This document shows positions 28,539 through 36,717 of a stretch of DNA of 64,000 nucleotides, piece after piece (position 1 is the first letter of the stretch; each line of letters starts with the position of its first letter). The notes under the pieces are model-generated. The model was not told where the DNA came from, ran no database searches, and saw nothing but the letters and a program-made list of their open reading frames with translations. Source of the DNA: Actinacidiphila oryziradicis (GTDB lineage Bacteria; Actinomycetota; Actinomycetes; Streptomycetales; Streptomycetaceae); assembly GCF_005047355.1 (NCBI RefSeq), contig NZ_SUMC01000024.1, forward strand, positions 1-64,000, written 5' to 3'. The position numbers were made by a program, and so were the translations under genes.

Positions 28539-28783
28539 CGAGCGGCGCTGCGTTAGGGCGGCACCGGCCGGCGCGCCCCCGTCGCGATGACCCGAGCAGT
28601 GCGGGCTGGGCCTGGGCCGAGCCGGCGGAGTTCGTGGATGACGACCGGATCACCTGGCCGCACGGCTTCTTTCATGAATGGCTGCTCTTCACCCTGCGAT
28701 GCAGGGACGTGCGGCCCCCACATCGCGCTCCGGCCCTCCGACGCCGACCGCAGGACCGCCATCCGGGCAGCGGCCGAGGCGCG
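28539..28783. other. Intergenic stretch with possible gene remnant
   Basis: No complete gene. A plus-strand reading around 28600-28690 codes WAWAEPAEFVDDDRITWPHG followed by FFHEWLLFTLR, which looks protein-like but has no start or conserved continuation and is followed by unrelated frames. Taken as a remnant of unknown family. Confidence 0.35.
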
Positions 28784-29251
28784 TCAGGGCTGAGGGATCT
28801 TGCGGAAGTCCCAGGAGACGATACGTTCCGGGGTGAGCCTCAGCCACGCGTGGCGGCCGTCGTGCGGCATGGCCTCGAGGCCGAAGTTCTTCGCCGCGAA
28901 CAACCGCTCGGGCGCGGTGAGCTCCGGATGCGGTTCGCCGGTACGCGGGGCCTCGCCGACGATTTCCACCGAGCCGGAGAGCTCGGCGCCGCGCAGCTCC
29001 CCGTACTCCTCGCCGTCGTCCACGACCACCGCGACGCGCGGGTCGCCGAGCAGGTCCGCCCAGCGCCGGCTCCGTACTATCGAGTACAGCCACAGCGATG
29101 TCCCGTCCCAGGCGAACCAGAGCGCCACGACATGCGGACGCCCGTCCTTGGAGACGGTGGCGATGCGGCAGGTGCGCTGCTCCGCGAGGAACGCGTCGAG
29201 CTCCTGCGGAGTCATCATGGTGCGGCGCCCGCGCTTCTGATCTGATGACAT
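28784..29251 (-). CDS. PPOX-class (flavin/F420-binding) oxidoreductase family protein
   Basis: 155 aa split-barrel: ELDAFLAEQRTCRIATVSKD, HVVALWFAWDGTSLWLYS, SRRWADLLGDPRVAVVVDD and the C-terminal WLRLTPERIVSWDFRKI. Many actinobacterial relatives use coenzyme F420. The ATG at 29251 is used; a nearer ATG pair at 29218 is possible. Divergent from the isochorismatase-like gene by 39 bp. Confidence 0.86.
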   Translation of the reverse strand: MSSDQKRGRRTMMTPQELDAFLAEQRTCRIATVSKDGRPHVVALWFAWDGTSLWLYSIVRSRRWADLLGDPRVAVVVDDGEEYGELRGAELSGSVEIVGEAPRTGEPHPELTAPERLFAAKNFGLEAMPHDGRHAWLRLTPERIVSWDFRKIPQP

Positions 29252-29290
29252 GTCAGCTACCCTAGGCCGCCGCCGCACGAGGGGGCAACC

Positions 29291-29935
29291 ATGCACGGGA
29301 ACGACCGGCTTGACGCACTGCTCGACCCGGCCGTAACGGCACTGCTCACCGTCGAGTGCCAGCGCGGCGTCCTCGGCCCGGGCGGCGCCCTGCCCGAGCT
29401 CGCCACAGCCGCCCGTGAGTCCGGCGCCCTGGCCAACGTCGCCCGGCTGGTCGTCGCGGCCCGCACGGCCGGTGCCGTGGTGCTGCACGCCATCGCCGAG
29501 CGCCGCCCGGACGGGCGCGGAGCCAACCGGAACGCCAGGCTCTTCCGCGCCGCCGAGCGGCTCCAGGTCCAGCAGCTCGCCGGTACTGACGCCACCGAGA
29601 TGGCCGACGGGATCCCGGTGGCGGCGAGCGACTTCGTACTGCGACGGCTGCACGGCCTCTCGCCGATCGCGGGGACGGAGGCGGACGCGCTGCTGCGCAA
29701 CCTGGGTGTGCGGACACTGGTTGTCTCGGGCGTGTCGGCGAATATCGCGATCCCCAACGCCGTCTTCGACGCCGTCAATCTGGGGTACGAGGCCGTGGTG
29801 CCGGCCGACGCCATCGCCGGGGTGCCCGCCGACTACACGCAGGCAGTTCTCCGGCACACTCTGGCGCTGGTCGCCACCGTGACCACGGCCCGCGCCGTGC
29901 TGGACCGGTGGAATCGGTCAGGAGGCCGTGACTGA
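29291..29935 (+). CDS. Isochorismatase-like protein lacking the catalytic cysteine
   Basis: 214 aa cysteine-hydrolase fold. The usual Asp of the first strand is Glu (E22 in LLTVECQRGV), the Lys position is arginine (R118/R119), and the catalytic Cys site in the VSGVSANIAIPNAV segment is Ala153. The fold is otherwise complete (LRNLGVRTLVVSGVS, AVNLGYEAVVPADA). It is therefore unlikely to hydrolyse by the classical mechanism; a binding or different enzymatic role is possible, and similar cysteine-less members are known in Streptomyces. Its 3' end overlaps the convergent Rieske gene by 18 nt. Confidence 0.85.
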   Translation: MHGNDRLDALLDPAVTALLTVECQRGVLGPGGALPELATAARESGALANVARLVVAARTAGAVVLHAIAERRPDGRGANRNARLFRAAERLQVQQLAGTDATEMADGIPVAASDFVLRRLHGLSPIAGTEADALLRNLGVRTLVVSGVSANIAIPNAVFDAVNLGYEAVVPADAIAGVPADYTQAVLRHTLALVATVTTARAVLDRWNRSGGRD

Positions 29936-30394
29936 CCCGTTCGCGACGGTGACATTGGTGGCCGCCGCCAGGGGCTGCGTCGCGGGACCGTTCTTCACAC
30001 TGCCGTCCTCGATGCTGAACTTGCTGCCGTGGCAGCCACAGTTGATCGTGCCGCCCGACACGTCGGCCACCACACAACCGCTGTGCGTGCACACCGCGGT
30101 GAACGCCTTGTAGGTGCCCGCGGTCGGCTGGGTCACGACCACCTTCTGGTCTTTGAAAACCGTGCCGCCGCCCGAGGGAATGGCGGAGGCCTTTGCCAGC
30201 TCGGTGCCGCTGCCGCTGCCGGCCGCGGTGGAGGCGCTGCCCGTAGCGGGCGTCGCGGCGTTCTGCACGGTGCCGGCCGACGAGTTGTCCGAACTGCCAC
30301 ACGCGGCCAGCGCGGCGGCGAGACCTGCGGCCCCGACTCCGGCGACGACGTTGCGGCGGGTCGGAATTCCTGAAATGCCAGACGTCTCGGCCAT
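29918..30394 (-). CDS. Rieske [2Fe-2S] lipoprotein, Tat-exported
   Basis: 158 aa. The twin-arginine motif (R13-R14), hydrophobic stretch and lipobox LAAC (Cys32) indicate Tat export and lipid anchoring. After a Ser/Thr/Ala linker comes a compact Rieske domain with cluster ligands C102-x-H104 and C119-x2-H122 and the disulfide pair C107/C121. It could pass electrons at the outer membrane face; the partner is unknown and no oxidase subunit is adjacent. Confidence 0.92.
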   Translation of the reverse strand: MAETSGISGIPTRRNVVAGVGAAGLAAALAACGSSDNSSAGTVQNAATPATGSASTAAGSGSGTELAKASAIPSGGGTVFKDQKVVVTQPTAGTYKAFTAVCTHSGCVVADVSGGTINCGCHGSKFSIEDGSVKNGPATQPLAAATNVTVANGSVTAS

Positions 30395-30838
30395 ACGTCA
30401 TCCTGCTTTCTGGTGAGAACCGGGGGTTGGGGGAGGGAGCGCCCGGCGGTGTTTTGGTCACGCTTGGTCAGTCATACGGATGTCCGTGTCGGAAGGTTCA
30501 CTCGTTCATGAAGTTCTCATTTCCGGTCTCCGGCCGCTCCCCGGGCCCTCGCCGGAGAAAGACCGGCTGGTGGAGGAGGAGATTGGCCACCTCCCCCTCC
30601 CCCGGCTGGGGAGGGGGAGGTTCCGCCGAGCAGTGCTGCCGACAGTAGCAATGTGTGCGCGGGGACCGTCCGCGGGCCGCGGAGGAGCAGCAGCGGGCGG
30701 CGGAGCGACGGGGAGTCGCCGATCACTGACGAACGTGCGTAGCAGTACAGCCGCGCACAGAGGCGCTGCGTGCGGGCGGACTGCCGTGGGACTCCGCCGG
30801 GTCCATGGGACAGAATCTGACACACGTACCCTGGTGCG
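30395..30838. other. Divergent intergenic region, 444 bp
   Basis: No convincing gene. It must hold the promoters of the Rieske gene (minus) and the HipA-like kinase gene (plus); TACCCT at about 30827 is a plausible -10 for a leaderless kinase transcript. It also contains an unusually perfect long hairpin, listed separately. Confidence 0.5.
30589..30621. repeat. Perfect 14-bp GC hairpin
   Basis: ACCTCCCCCTCCCC / GGGGAGGGGGAGGT with a 5-base loop (CGGCT). It lies upstream of both flanking genes, so it is not an obvious terminator for either; the polypurine/polypyrimidine arms could also form unusual DNA structure. Confidence 0.85.
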
Positions 30839-31660
30839 ATGCTCACAGAGGTGACGGGGATCCGGTATGTAACGCCCTTGAGAGAGGGCGGCTCGGTGCC
30901 CGGGCTTGTCGAGGCCGATGATCTCGGCACATATGTGGTGAAGTTCACCGGCGCGGCTCAGGGGCGCAAGGCGTTGGTCGCGGAGGTGATCGCCGGGGAG
31001 CTGGCCCGACGGCTGGGGTTGCGCGTCCCTGACCTGGTCCGCTTCGAGTTCGACCCGGTCATCGCCCTCGGTGAGCCCGACCAGGAGGTCCAGGACCTCC
31101 TCAAGGCCAGTGGCGGCCTCAATCTGGGCATGGACTTCCTGCCGGGCGCGCTCGGCTTCGACCCGCTTGCCTTTGAGGTGGATTCCGCGGAGGCCGGGCG
31201 TGTTGTCTGGTTCGACGCGCTCATCGGCAATGTCGACCGGTCGTGGCGCAACCCCAACATGCTGATCTGGCACAAGGACCTGTGGCTCATTGATCACGGC
31301 GCGTCGCTGATCTGGCACCACAACTGGAAGACCGCCGGACCGGCGGCGGACAAGCCGTACGACGCCGCGGACCACGCCCTCGCCCGTTTCTCGCCCGACC
31401 CGACGGCCGCCGCCGCCGAACTCGCACCGCAGGTCACCGAGAGCCTGCTGCGCGAGATCACCGCACTCGTCCCCGACGAATGGCTGCTGGACGAGCCGGG
31501 CTTCGCCGGTCCGGACGAGGTCCGCCGCGCGTACGAGAAGGTGCTGCTCAACCGCGCCGCCTCCGTGCACGCGCGGATCTCGCTCGCGGGCAAACAGAAG
31601 GAGAAGCAGGCGCCGCCGAAGTGGCTGCGCACCTGGGTCGAGGGGAAGAACGCCACGTGA
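30839..31660 (+). CDS. HipA-like kinase family protein
   Basis: 273 aa. Short HipA/PI3K-like kinase domain: TYVVKFTGAAQG supplies the ATP-binding lysine, WFDALIGNVDRSWRNPNMLIW holds the catalytic-loop Asp/Asn set, and LWLIDHGASL is the metal-binding DFG-like element. It lacks the N-terminal domain of E. coli HipA. Function not shown experimentally as far as I know. GTGA overlap (31657-31660) with the next gene shows translational coupling to the DUF3037 protein, a pairing conserved in actinobacteria. ATG at 30839, probably leaderless. Confidence 0.87.
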   Translation: MLTEVTGIRYVTPLREGGSVPGLVEADDLGTYVVKFTGAAQGRKALVAEVIAGELARRLGLRVPDLVRFEFDPVIALGEPDQEVQDLLKASGGLNLGMDFLPGALGFDPLAFEVDSAEAGRVVWFDALIGNVDRSWRNPNMLIWHKDLWLIDHGASLIWHHNWKTAGPAADKPYDAADHALARFSPDPTAAAAELAPQVTESLLREITALVPDEWLLDEPGFAGPDEVRRAYEKVLLNRAASVHARISLAGKQKEKQAPPKWLRTWVEGKNAT

Positions 31661-32040
31661 GCGGCCGGGACGTTTTTGAGTACGCGCTGGTGCGGGTGGT
31701 CCCGCGGATCGAGCGTGGCGAGATGATCAACGCGGGAGTGCTGGTCTACTGCCGGGCCCGGTCCTTTGTGGGCGCCCGGGTGCACCTGGACGAGACCCGG
31801 CTCGCCTGCCTCGACCCGGACGTCGACGTGGATGGAGTACGGGCCGCCCTGCGCGGCTACGAAGGCATCTGCGCGGGCGGCGAGCGGGCCGGGCAGGCGG
31901 CGGACGACGATCCTGGCCGGCGCTTCCGCTGGCTCACCGCGCCGCGCAGCACGATCGTCCAGCCCGGCCCGGTCCATACCGGGCTGACCGCCGATCCGGG
32001 CGCCGAGGCGGACCGGCTGCTGGATCTACTGGTGCGCTGA
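31657..32040 (+). CDS. DUF3037 family protein
   Basis: 127 aa: FEYALVRVVPRIERGEMINA followed by GVLVYCRARSF is the DUF3037 signature. Function unknown. The GTG start overlaps the kinase stop by 4 nt, so the two are made together. By analogy with other overlapping HipA-type pairs it may be the kinase's partner or substrate, but it has no HipB-like HTH. Confidence 0.88.
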   Translation: MSGRDVFEYALVRVVPRIERGEMINAGVLVYCRARSFVGARVHLDETRLACLDPDVDVDGVRAALRGYEGICAGGERAGQAADDDPGRRFRWLTAPRSTIVQPGPVHTGLTADPGAEADRLLDLLVR

Positions 32041-32157
32041 GCCACATCGGCCGCGCCTGCGTTGACAGTCGGTCACCGCCCTCCTACGGTTTCGACTGCG
32101 GGACGTACTAAGCGGTCGCTCATACGCACGGCCGCACCACAGGGCTGAGGAGATCAG

Positions 32158-32919
32158 ATGTCCACCACCGAGCAGCGGATCGCGATCGTCACCGGCGCTG
32201 CGCGCGGCATCGGCGCCGCCACCGCTATCCGGCTGGCCGCCGAGGGCCGCGCCGTGGCCGTACTCGACCTCGAAGAGAGTGCCTGCAAGGACACCGTCCA
32301 GCAGATCACCGCGGCCGGCGGCCGGGCGATCGCGGTCGGCGCCGACGTCTCCGACGAGGCGCAGGTCGAGGCCGCTGTCGCCAAGGTCGCCGAGGAGCTC
32401 GGCGCGCCGACCATCCTGGTGAACAACGCGGGCGTGCTCCGCGACAACCTGCTGTTCAAGATGAGCGCTTCCGACTGGGACACGGTCATGAACGTGCACC
32501 TGCGCGGCGCCTTCCTGATGACTCGCGCCGTGCAGAAGCACATGGTGGACGCCAAGTTCGGCCGGGTCGTCAACCTGTCCTCCAGCTCCGCCCTCGGCAA
32601 CCGCGGCCAGGTGAACTACTCCGCGGCCAAGGCCGGTATGCAGGGCTTCACCAAGACCCTCGCCTTTGAGCTCGGTAAGTTCGGTGTCACCGCCAACGCC
32701 GTAGCGCCCGGCTTCATCGCCACCGACATGACCGCCGCCACCGCCGCCCGCGTCGGCATGGGCTTCGAGGAGTTCCAGGCCGCGGCCGCCACACAGATCC
32801 CGGTCCAGCGGGTCGGCAGGCCCGAAGATGTCGCGGGTGCCATCGCCTTCTTCACCGGCGACGACGCCGGATTCGTCTCCGGCCAGGTCCTGTACGTGGC
32901 CGGCGGCCCGCTCAACTGA
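32158..32919 (+). CDS. fabG: 3-oxoacyl-ACP reductase FabG-type SDR
   Basis: 253 aa NAD(P)-dependent short-chain reductase with the full classical set: TGAARGIG cofactor loop, NNAG, catalytic Ser (SSSSALG), YSAAK active-site Tyr/Lys and a VGRPEDVAGAIAFF end. Best matches by pattern are FabG proteins reducing 3-ketoacyl-ACP/CoA. ATG at 32158 behind CTGAGGAGATC. Next SDR gene follows after 21 nt; both are probably co-transcribed. Confidence 0.88.
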   Translation: MSTTEQRIAIVTGAARGIGAATAIRLAAEGRAVAVLDLEESACKDTVQQITAAGGRAIAVGADVSDEAQVEAAVAKVAEELGAPTILVNNAGVLRDNLLFKMSASDWDTVMNVHLRGAFLMTRAVQKHMVDAKFGRVVNLSSSSALGNRGQVNYSAAKAGMQGFTKTLAFELGKFGVTANAVAPGFIATDMTAATAARVGMGFEEFQAAAATQIPVQRVGRPEDVAGAIAFFTGDDAGFVSGQVLYVAGGPLN

Positions 32920-32940
32920 CGCGATCGGAGCTCCCACCTC

Positions 32941-33699
32941 ATGTCCCAGCAGCTTGACAGCGGCCGCGTCGCCATCATCACCGGCGCCAGCCGCGGCATC
33001 GGCTACGGTATCGCCGAGGCGCTAGTCGCCCGTGGCGACCGCGTCACCATCACCGGCCGTAACGAGGACGCCCTCAAGGAGGCCGTCGGGAAGCTCGGCT
33101 CCGACCGGGTCATCGGCGTCGCCGGCAAGGCACACGACGAGTCCCACCAGGCCGAAGCCGTGGAACGCACCATGGAGGCGTTCGGCCGCGTCGACTACCT
33201 CGCCAACAACGCCGGCACCAACCCGGTCTTCGGCCCGCTCGCCGAACTCGACCTCGGTGTCGCGCGCAAGGTCTTCGAGACCAATGTGATCTCCGCGCTC
33301 GGCTTCGCCCAGCAGACATACAAGGCGTGGCAGAAGGAGCACGGCGGCGCGATCGTCAACATCGCCTCTCTCGCCGGAGTCAGCGCCTCGCCCTTCATCG
33401 GCGCCTACGGCATCAGCAAGGCCGCGATGATCAACCTCACCCTGCAACTCGCCTCCGAAATGGCGCCCGGCGTACGGGCGAACTCAATCGCCCCGGCCGT
33501 GGTGAAGACCAAGTTCGCCGCCGCGCTCTACGAGGGGCGCGAGGAGGAGGCCGCGGCCGCGTATCCACTGAAGCGGCTGGGCGTGCCGGAGGACGTCGCC
33601 GGTGCCGCCGCCTTCCTGCTGTCCGACCAGGCGGGCTGGATCACCGGCCAGACCCTCGTCATCGACGGCGGCATCTTCCTCAACGCCGGGGTCGGCTGA
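32941..33699 (+). CDS. SDR family oxidoreductase
   Basis: 252 aa classical SDR with TGASRGIGYGIAEAL, NNAGTNPV, IVNIASLAG and YGISKAA (catalytic Tyr/Lys), and C-terminal GWITGQTLVIDGG. Substrate unknown; glucose-dehydrogenase/ketoreductase-like. It is the second gene of the two-SDR operon, with GGAGCTCC ahead of the ATG. Confidence 0.88.
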   Translation: MSQQLDSGRVAIITGASRGIGYGIAEALVARGDRVTITGRNEDALKEAVGKLGSDRVIGVAGKAHDESHQAEAVERTMEAFGRVDYLANNAGTNPVFGPLAELDLGVARKVFETNVISALGFAQQTYKAWQKEHGGAIVNIASLAGVSASPFIGAYGISKAAMINLTLQLASEMAPGVRANSIAPAVVKTKFAAALYEGREEEAAAAYPLKRLGVPEDVAGAAAFLLSDQAGWITGQTLVIDGGIFLNAGVG

Positions 33700-33777
33700 G
33701 CGCCCGGCGGAGCCGATTGTCAGTGGCTCCCGGTACGTTCATATCCAGTAATGGATCGCGTACCGGAGGTCACTGAC

Positions 33778-34467
33778 GTGCCCAGCATGCTGCCCGAGTC
33801 CTGGCAGGCCGTCCTCGGCGAGGAGTTGGAGACGCCCTACTTCAAGCAGCTCACCGAGTTCGTCGAGGCCGAGCGGACCGAACACAAGATCTTCCCGCCT
33901 CGCGACGAGGTGTTCGCCGCCCTGGACGCGACCCCGTACGACAAGGTCAAGGTGCTCGTCCTGGGGCAGGACCCGTACCACGGCGAGGGCCAGGGGCACG
34001 GCCTGTGCTTTTCTGTCCGGCCCGGAGTGAAGACCCCGCCCTCGCTGCGGAACATCTTCAAGGAGCTCAAGGAGGAGTACGGCTATCCGGTGCCCGACAA
34101 CGGCTACCTGATGCCGTGGGCCCAGCAGGGCGTCCTGCTGCTCAACGCGGTGCTGACCGTGCGCGAGGGTGAGGCCAACTCCCACAAGGGCAAGGGCTGG
34201 GAGAAGTTCACCGATGCGGTGATCAGGGCCGTCGCCGGACGCACGGACCCGGCGGTGTTCGTCCTGTGGGGCAACTACGCCAAGAAGAAGCTCCCCCTGA
34301 TCGACACGACCCGGCACGCGGTGGTGCAGGGCGCACACCCGTCGCCGCTCTCCGCGAAGCTGTTCTTCGGCAGCCGGCCCTTCACCCAGATCGATGAGGC
34401 CGTGAAGGCCCAGGGCCACGACCCGGTCGACTGGCGTCTCCCGGACCTCGGCCCGACCGGCTCATAG
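33778..34467 (+). CDS. ung: Uracil-DNA glycosylase
   Basis: 229 aa family 1 UDG, which removes uracil from DNA. The water-activating Asp65 in VLGQDPYHGEGQAHG-like motif (here GQDPYHGEGQGHGLCFS), the PWAQQGVLLLNAVLTV segment and the GAHPSPLSA leucine/histidine loop are all present. The GTG at 33778 is preferred over the ATG at 33751 because GGAGGT stands 7 nt before it. Confidence 0.96.
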   Translation: MPSMLPESWQAVLGEELETPYFKQLTEFVEAERTEHKIFPPRDEVFAALDATPYDKVKVLVLGQDPYHGEGQGHGLCFSVRPGVKTPPSLRNIFKELKEEYGYPVPDNGYLMPWAQQGVLLLNAVLTVREGEANSHKGKGWEKFTDAVIRAVAGRTDPAVFVLWGNYAKKKLPLIDTTRHAVVQGAHPSPLSAKLFFGSRPFTQIDEAVKAQGHDPVDWRLPDLGPTGS

Positions 34468-34537
34468 GCGCGCTGCCCGTATGTGTGTTGCCGGTAATTG
34501 TGTTGCCCGGGCAGGCCCGGAAAAGCGATGATCGGGC

Positions 34538-34790
34538 ATGGGGATCGAATCGGAAATCCTCGCCCATTACGAACAGGGCCAAGGAGAACAGAAGGCCGCG
34601 CGACGGCGTCAACCGGCTGGAATTCCTCCCTGTCCAGGATGTCCGGCGGCGCGCCCTGCCGCCCGTCGTCGACGGCCACCGGTTCGAGGTGTTGGACCCG
34701 GTGCCGCTCCATGTGGGGGCGAAGCAGACCGGGTGGTGTACAGGGGTCACCGCCCGGCCTGGCGACGCACATGACCTGCCCCCCTCGCGG
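34538..34790 (+). pseudogene. SAM-dependent methyltransferase remnant
   Basis: The first frame starts MGIESEILAHYEQGQGEQ, the typical N-terminus of a Streptomyces class I methyltransferase. After a frameshift near 34590 the reading continues GVNRLEFLPVQDVRRRALPP, then jumps, with the SAM-binding DxGxGxG region missing, to VDGHRFEVLDPVPLHVGAKQ and VTARPGDAHDLP. Internal deletion plus frameshift, no later domain. Downstream to about 35020 nothing coding is seen. Confidence 0.72.
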
Positions 34791-35039
34791 GTGGCCCGGC
34801 CCGGCGGCCGGTCGGGCGCCGCTGCTTCGAGCCTGCGGCAAGCGAGCAGCCGGACGCCACAGTGGTGGGCGGCCGGCGCTCCGCCCGTACGGCGGAATTC
34901 TTCGGAACTGCCTGATTTCATGGCCCGGCGAGATTCCCGGCGACTTCCCGGATGCCCGTCTCGGCGCCTGACGTCCGTTGTCAGTGCCTGCGGATAGCGT
35001 CGGGAGAGTCGGAACGGCAAGAGCGTGCGGGAGGCGTCG

Positions 35040-35486
35040 GTGGAAGAAGTGGTGGAAGACGCGGTCATGACGCGGATCGGCCAGGTGGCCATGCTGCTGC
35101 ACGCCGGAGACCGCGAGGAAGCGAGGAACCGTTTCGCCGCGCTGTGGGAGGAGCTCGGCGAGCACGGTGACCCGCTCCACCGCTGCACTGTCGCGCACTT
35201 CATGGCCGACACGCAGGACGACCCCGAGGCGGAACTGGACTGGGACCTGCGGGCGCTTTATGCCGCCGATCACGCGGCGCTCGCCGCCCGCGGCTTCTTC
35301 CCGTCACTCCATCTGAATCTCGCGGCCGACTACTGGAAGGTGGGCGAGAACCGGATGGCGCGCAGCTGTCTCGGCCGCGCCCGGGAGGCCGCCGCTGTGC
35401 TCGGCGACGACGCGTACGCGGACGGGGTCCGCGCGGCGATCGGACGGATGGAACTCCGGCTGGACGCTCCGGATCAGTTGCCGTAG
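35040..35486 (+). CDS. Conserved hypothetical protein, TPR-like
   Basis: 148 aa, all-helical. Repeated helix pairs (GQVAMLLHAGDREEARNRFA, SLHLNLAADYWKVGENRMAR) resemble tetratricopeptide units, so a protein-protein interaction role is likely. GTG at 35040 has GGGAGG 5 nt upstream; GTG 35025 and ATG 35067 are alternatives. The 3' end overlaps the convergent lipoprotein gene by 13 nt. Confidence 0.75.
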   Translation: MEEVVEDAVMTRIGQVAMLLHAGDREEARNRFAALWEELGEHGDPLHRCTVAHFMADTQDDPEAELDWDLRALYAADHAALAARGFFPSLHLNLAADYWKVGENRMARSCLGRAREAAAVLGDDAYADGVRAAIGRMELRLDAPDQLP

Positions 35487-35893
35487 GCCTCCCTGCAGAT
35501 CCGCGCGGCGTCGCTGTTGCCCGCCCAGCCGCCGTACACCTTGCCGAGCTCGCAGACGTTCGCACCGGCGGCCGGGGGAGCGGCGAGACGGGCACGGGGG
35601 CGGGGAGCGACCGGGGCGGCGGTACGGGGCCGGGGCCGCGACCGTGCCGGGGCGCCGGCCGGCGGAGCCGTCGGCCCGGTCGCGGTTGGCGGCTCCGGGC
35701 GGAAGGTGCCCAACACCTCATGGACGGGTTGCTGGACGATCGACACCGTCGGTACGACCGGGGTGACGGAGGAGGGCAGGGCCGGCCCAGAGGACTGCCC
35801 GGAGCCCGCCTGCCCGGCGGGCTGGGACACGGTCATACACCCCGAGACAGCCGAGGCCGCCGCCAGGACCATCACTGCTGCAATTCGACGCAC
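35474..35893 (-). CDS. Small secreted lipoprotein
   Basis: 139 aa. Signal peptide with lipobox AVSGC (Cys19), a long Pro/Arg/Ala linker, and a compact C-terminal CELGKVYGGWAGNSDAARIC motif whose two cysteines probably form a disulfide. Function unknown; the conserved short C-terminal motif recurs in Streptomyces lipoproteins. Confidence 0.78.
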   Translation of the reverse strand: MRRIAAVMVLAAASAVSGCMTVSQPAGQAGSGQSSGPALPSSVTPVVPTVSIVQQPVHEVLGTFRPEPPTATGPTAPPAGAPARSRPRPRTAAPVAPRPRARLAAPPAAGANVCELGKVYGGWAGNSDAARICREAYGN

Positions 35894-35980
35894 CCGGCCA
35901 ACTCTGGCCCACCCGGCAGCGCTTGGGAATGCCCCGCAGGAGTGATCGCGGACGCCGGAAAGGTGTGGATCAGCCGTCGG

Positions 35981-36484
35981 TCAGTCCCCGGTGGCGCCGT
36001 CGATCCGCTCCCGGAGCAGATCGGCGTGCCCGTTGTGCCGGGCGTACTCCTCGATCATGTGCACATAGATCCAGCGCAGCGAAACCGACGCGTCGCGCAA
36101 TTGGCCGAGGTCATCCAGGGAGCGGCCCTGGACGAGTTCGCGGGCATGCTCGATCTCGGCCTGCCAGGTGGCGAAGGTCCCGGCGGTGTCGGCCAGGCCG
36201 ATGTTGTGGAAGTCCCCGTCCTCGTCCTGGTCGGTGTAGTAGAGCGGCTTGGCGCCTTCCGCGGCGAGCCTGTTGCGGAACCAGCTGCGTTCCACCTCGG
36301 CCATGTGCCGGACCAGTCCCAGCAGGGTCAGCTCCGAGGGTGGTACGGAGGCCTCCCTGAGCTGCTCGTCGTTGAGCCCCTCGCATTTCAGGGCGAGGGT
36401 GGAGCGGTGGAAGTCGAGCCAGGTGTCGAGCATGGTGCGTTCGTCGGCCACCAGGGGCGGATCGATGCGCTGCGTCGTTGTCAT
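35981..36484 (-). CDS. DinB/DUF664 family protein
   Basis: 167 aa four-helix-bundle protein of the DinB/YfiT thiol-S-transferase superfamily. Metal-binding histidines are placed as expected (HRSTL region, LVRHMAEVERSW, EEYARHNGHADLLRE). In actinobacteria such proteins often depend on mycothiol, but the substrate here is unknown. ATG at 36484 begins MTTTQRIDPP; no ribosome site is visible. Confidence 0.87.
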   Translation of the reverse strand: MTTTQRIDPPLVADERTMLDTWLDFHRSTLALKCEGLNDEQLREASVPPSELTLLGLVRHMAEVERSWFRNRLAAEGAKPLYYTDQDEDGDFHNIGLADTAGTFATWQAEIEHARELVQGRSLDDLGQLRDASVSLRWIYVHMIEEYARHNGHADLLRERIDGATGD

Positions 36485-36717
36485 GAGCGCCATCATGGAC
36501 GGAGAAGTTGGATCCCGCGACGCATTAACCCCGGCGGAATTGCTCCTGGCTCGCCCGGCCGCCGCAACGCCGCCCGGCCGCAGGCGTAGTTCGAGGCCGG
36601 GCCCCGCAGCTGGCCCGCGGTGTGCGGTGGTTGTGACAGCCCCCTGCCGCTTCCCGACGGACGCTGTCACCCCGGAATCCGAACGGGGGCTGTGCCGGGG
36701 CGAGGCATTGCGGCGGC

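Noticed and set aside
30427..30838. Several frames of 60-140 aa in the Rieske-HipA intergenic region
   Set aside because: They cross the long hairpin, are Arg/Pro/Gly-rich in all frames and have no conserved motif.
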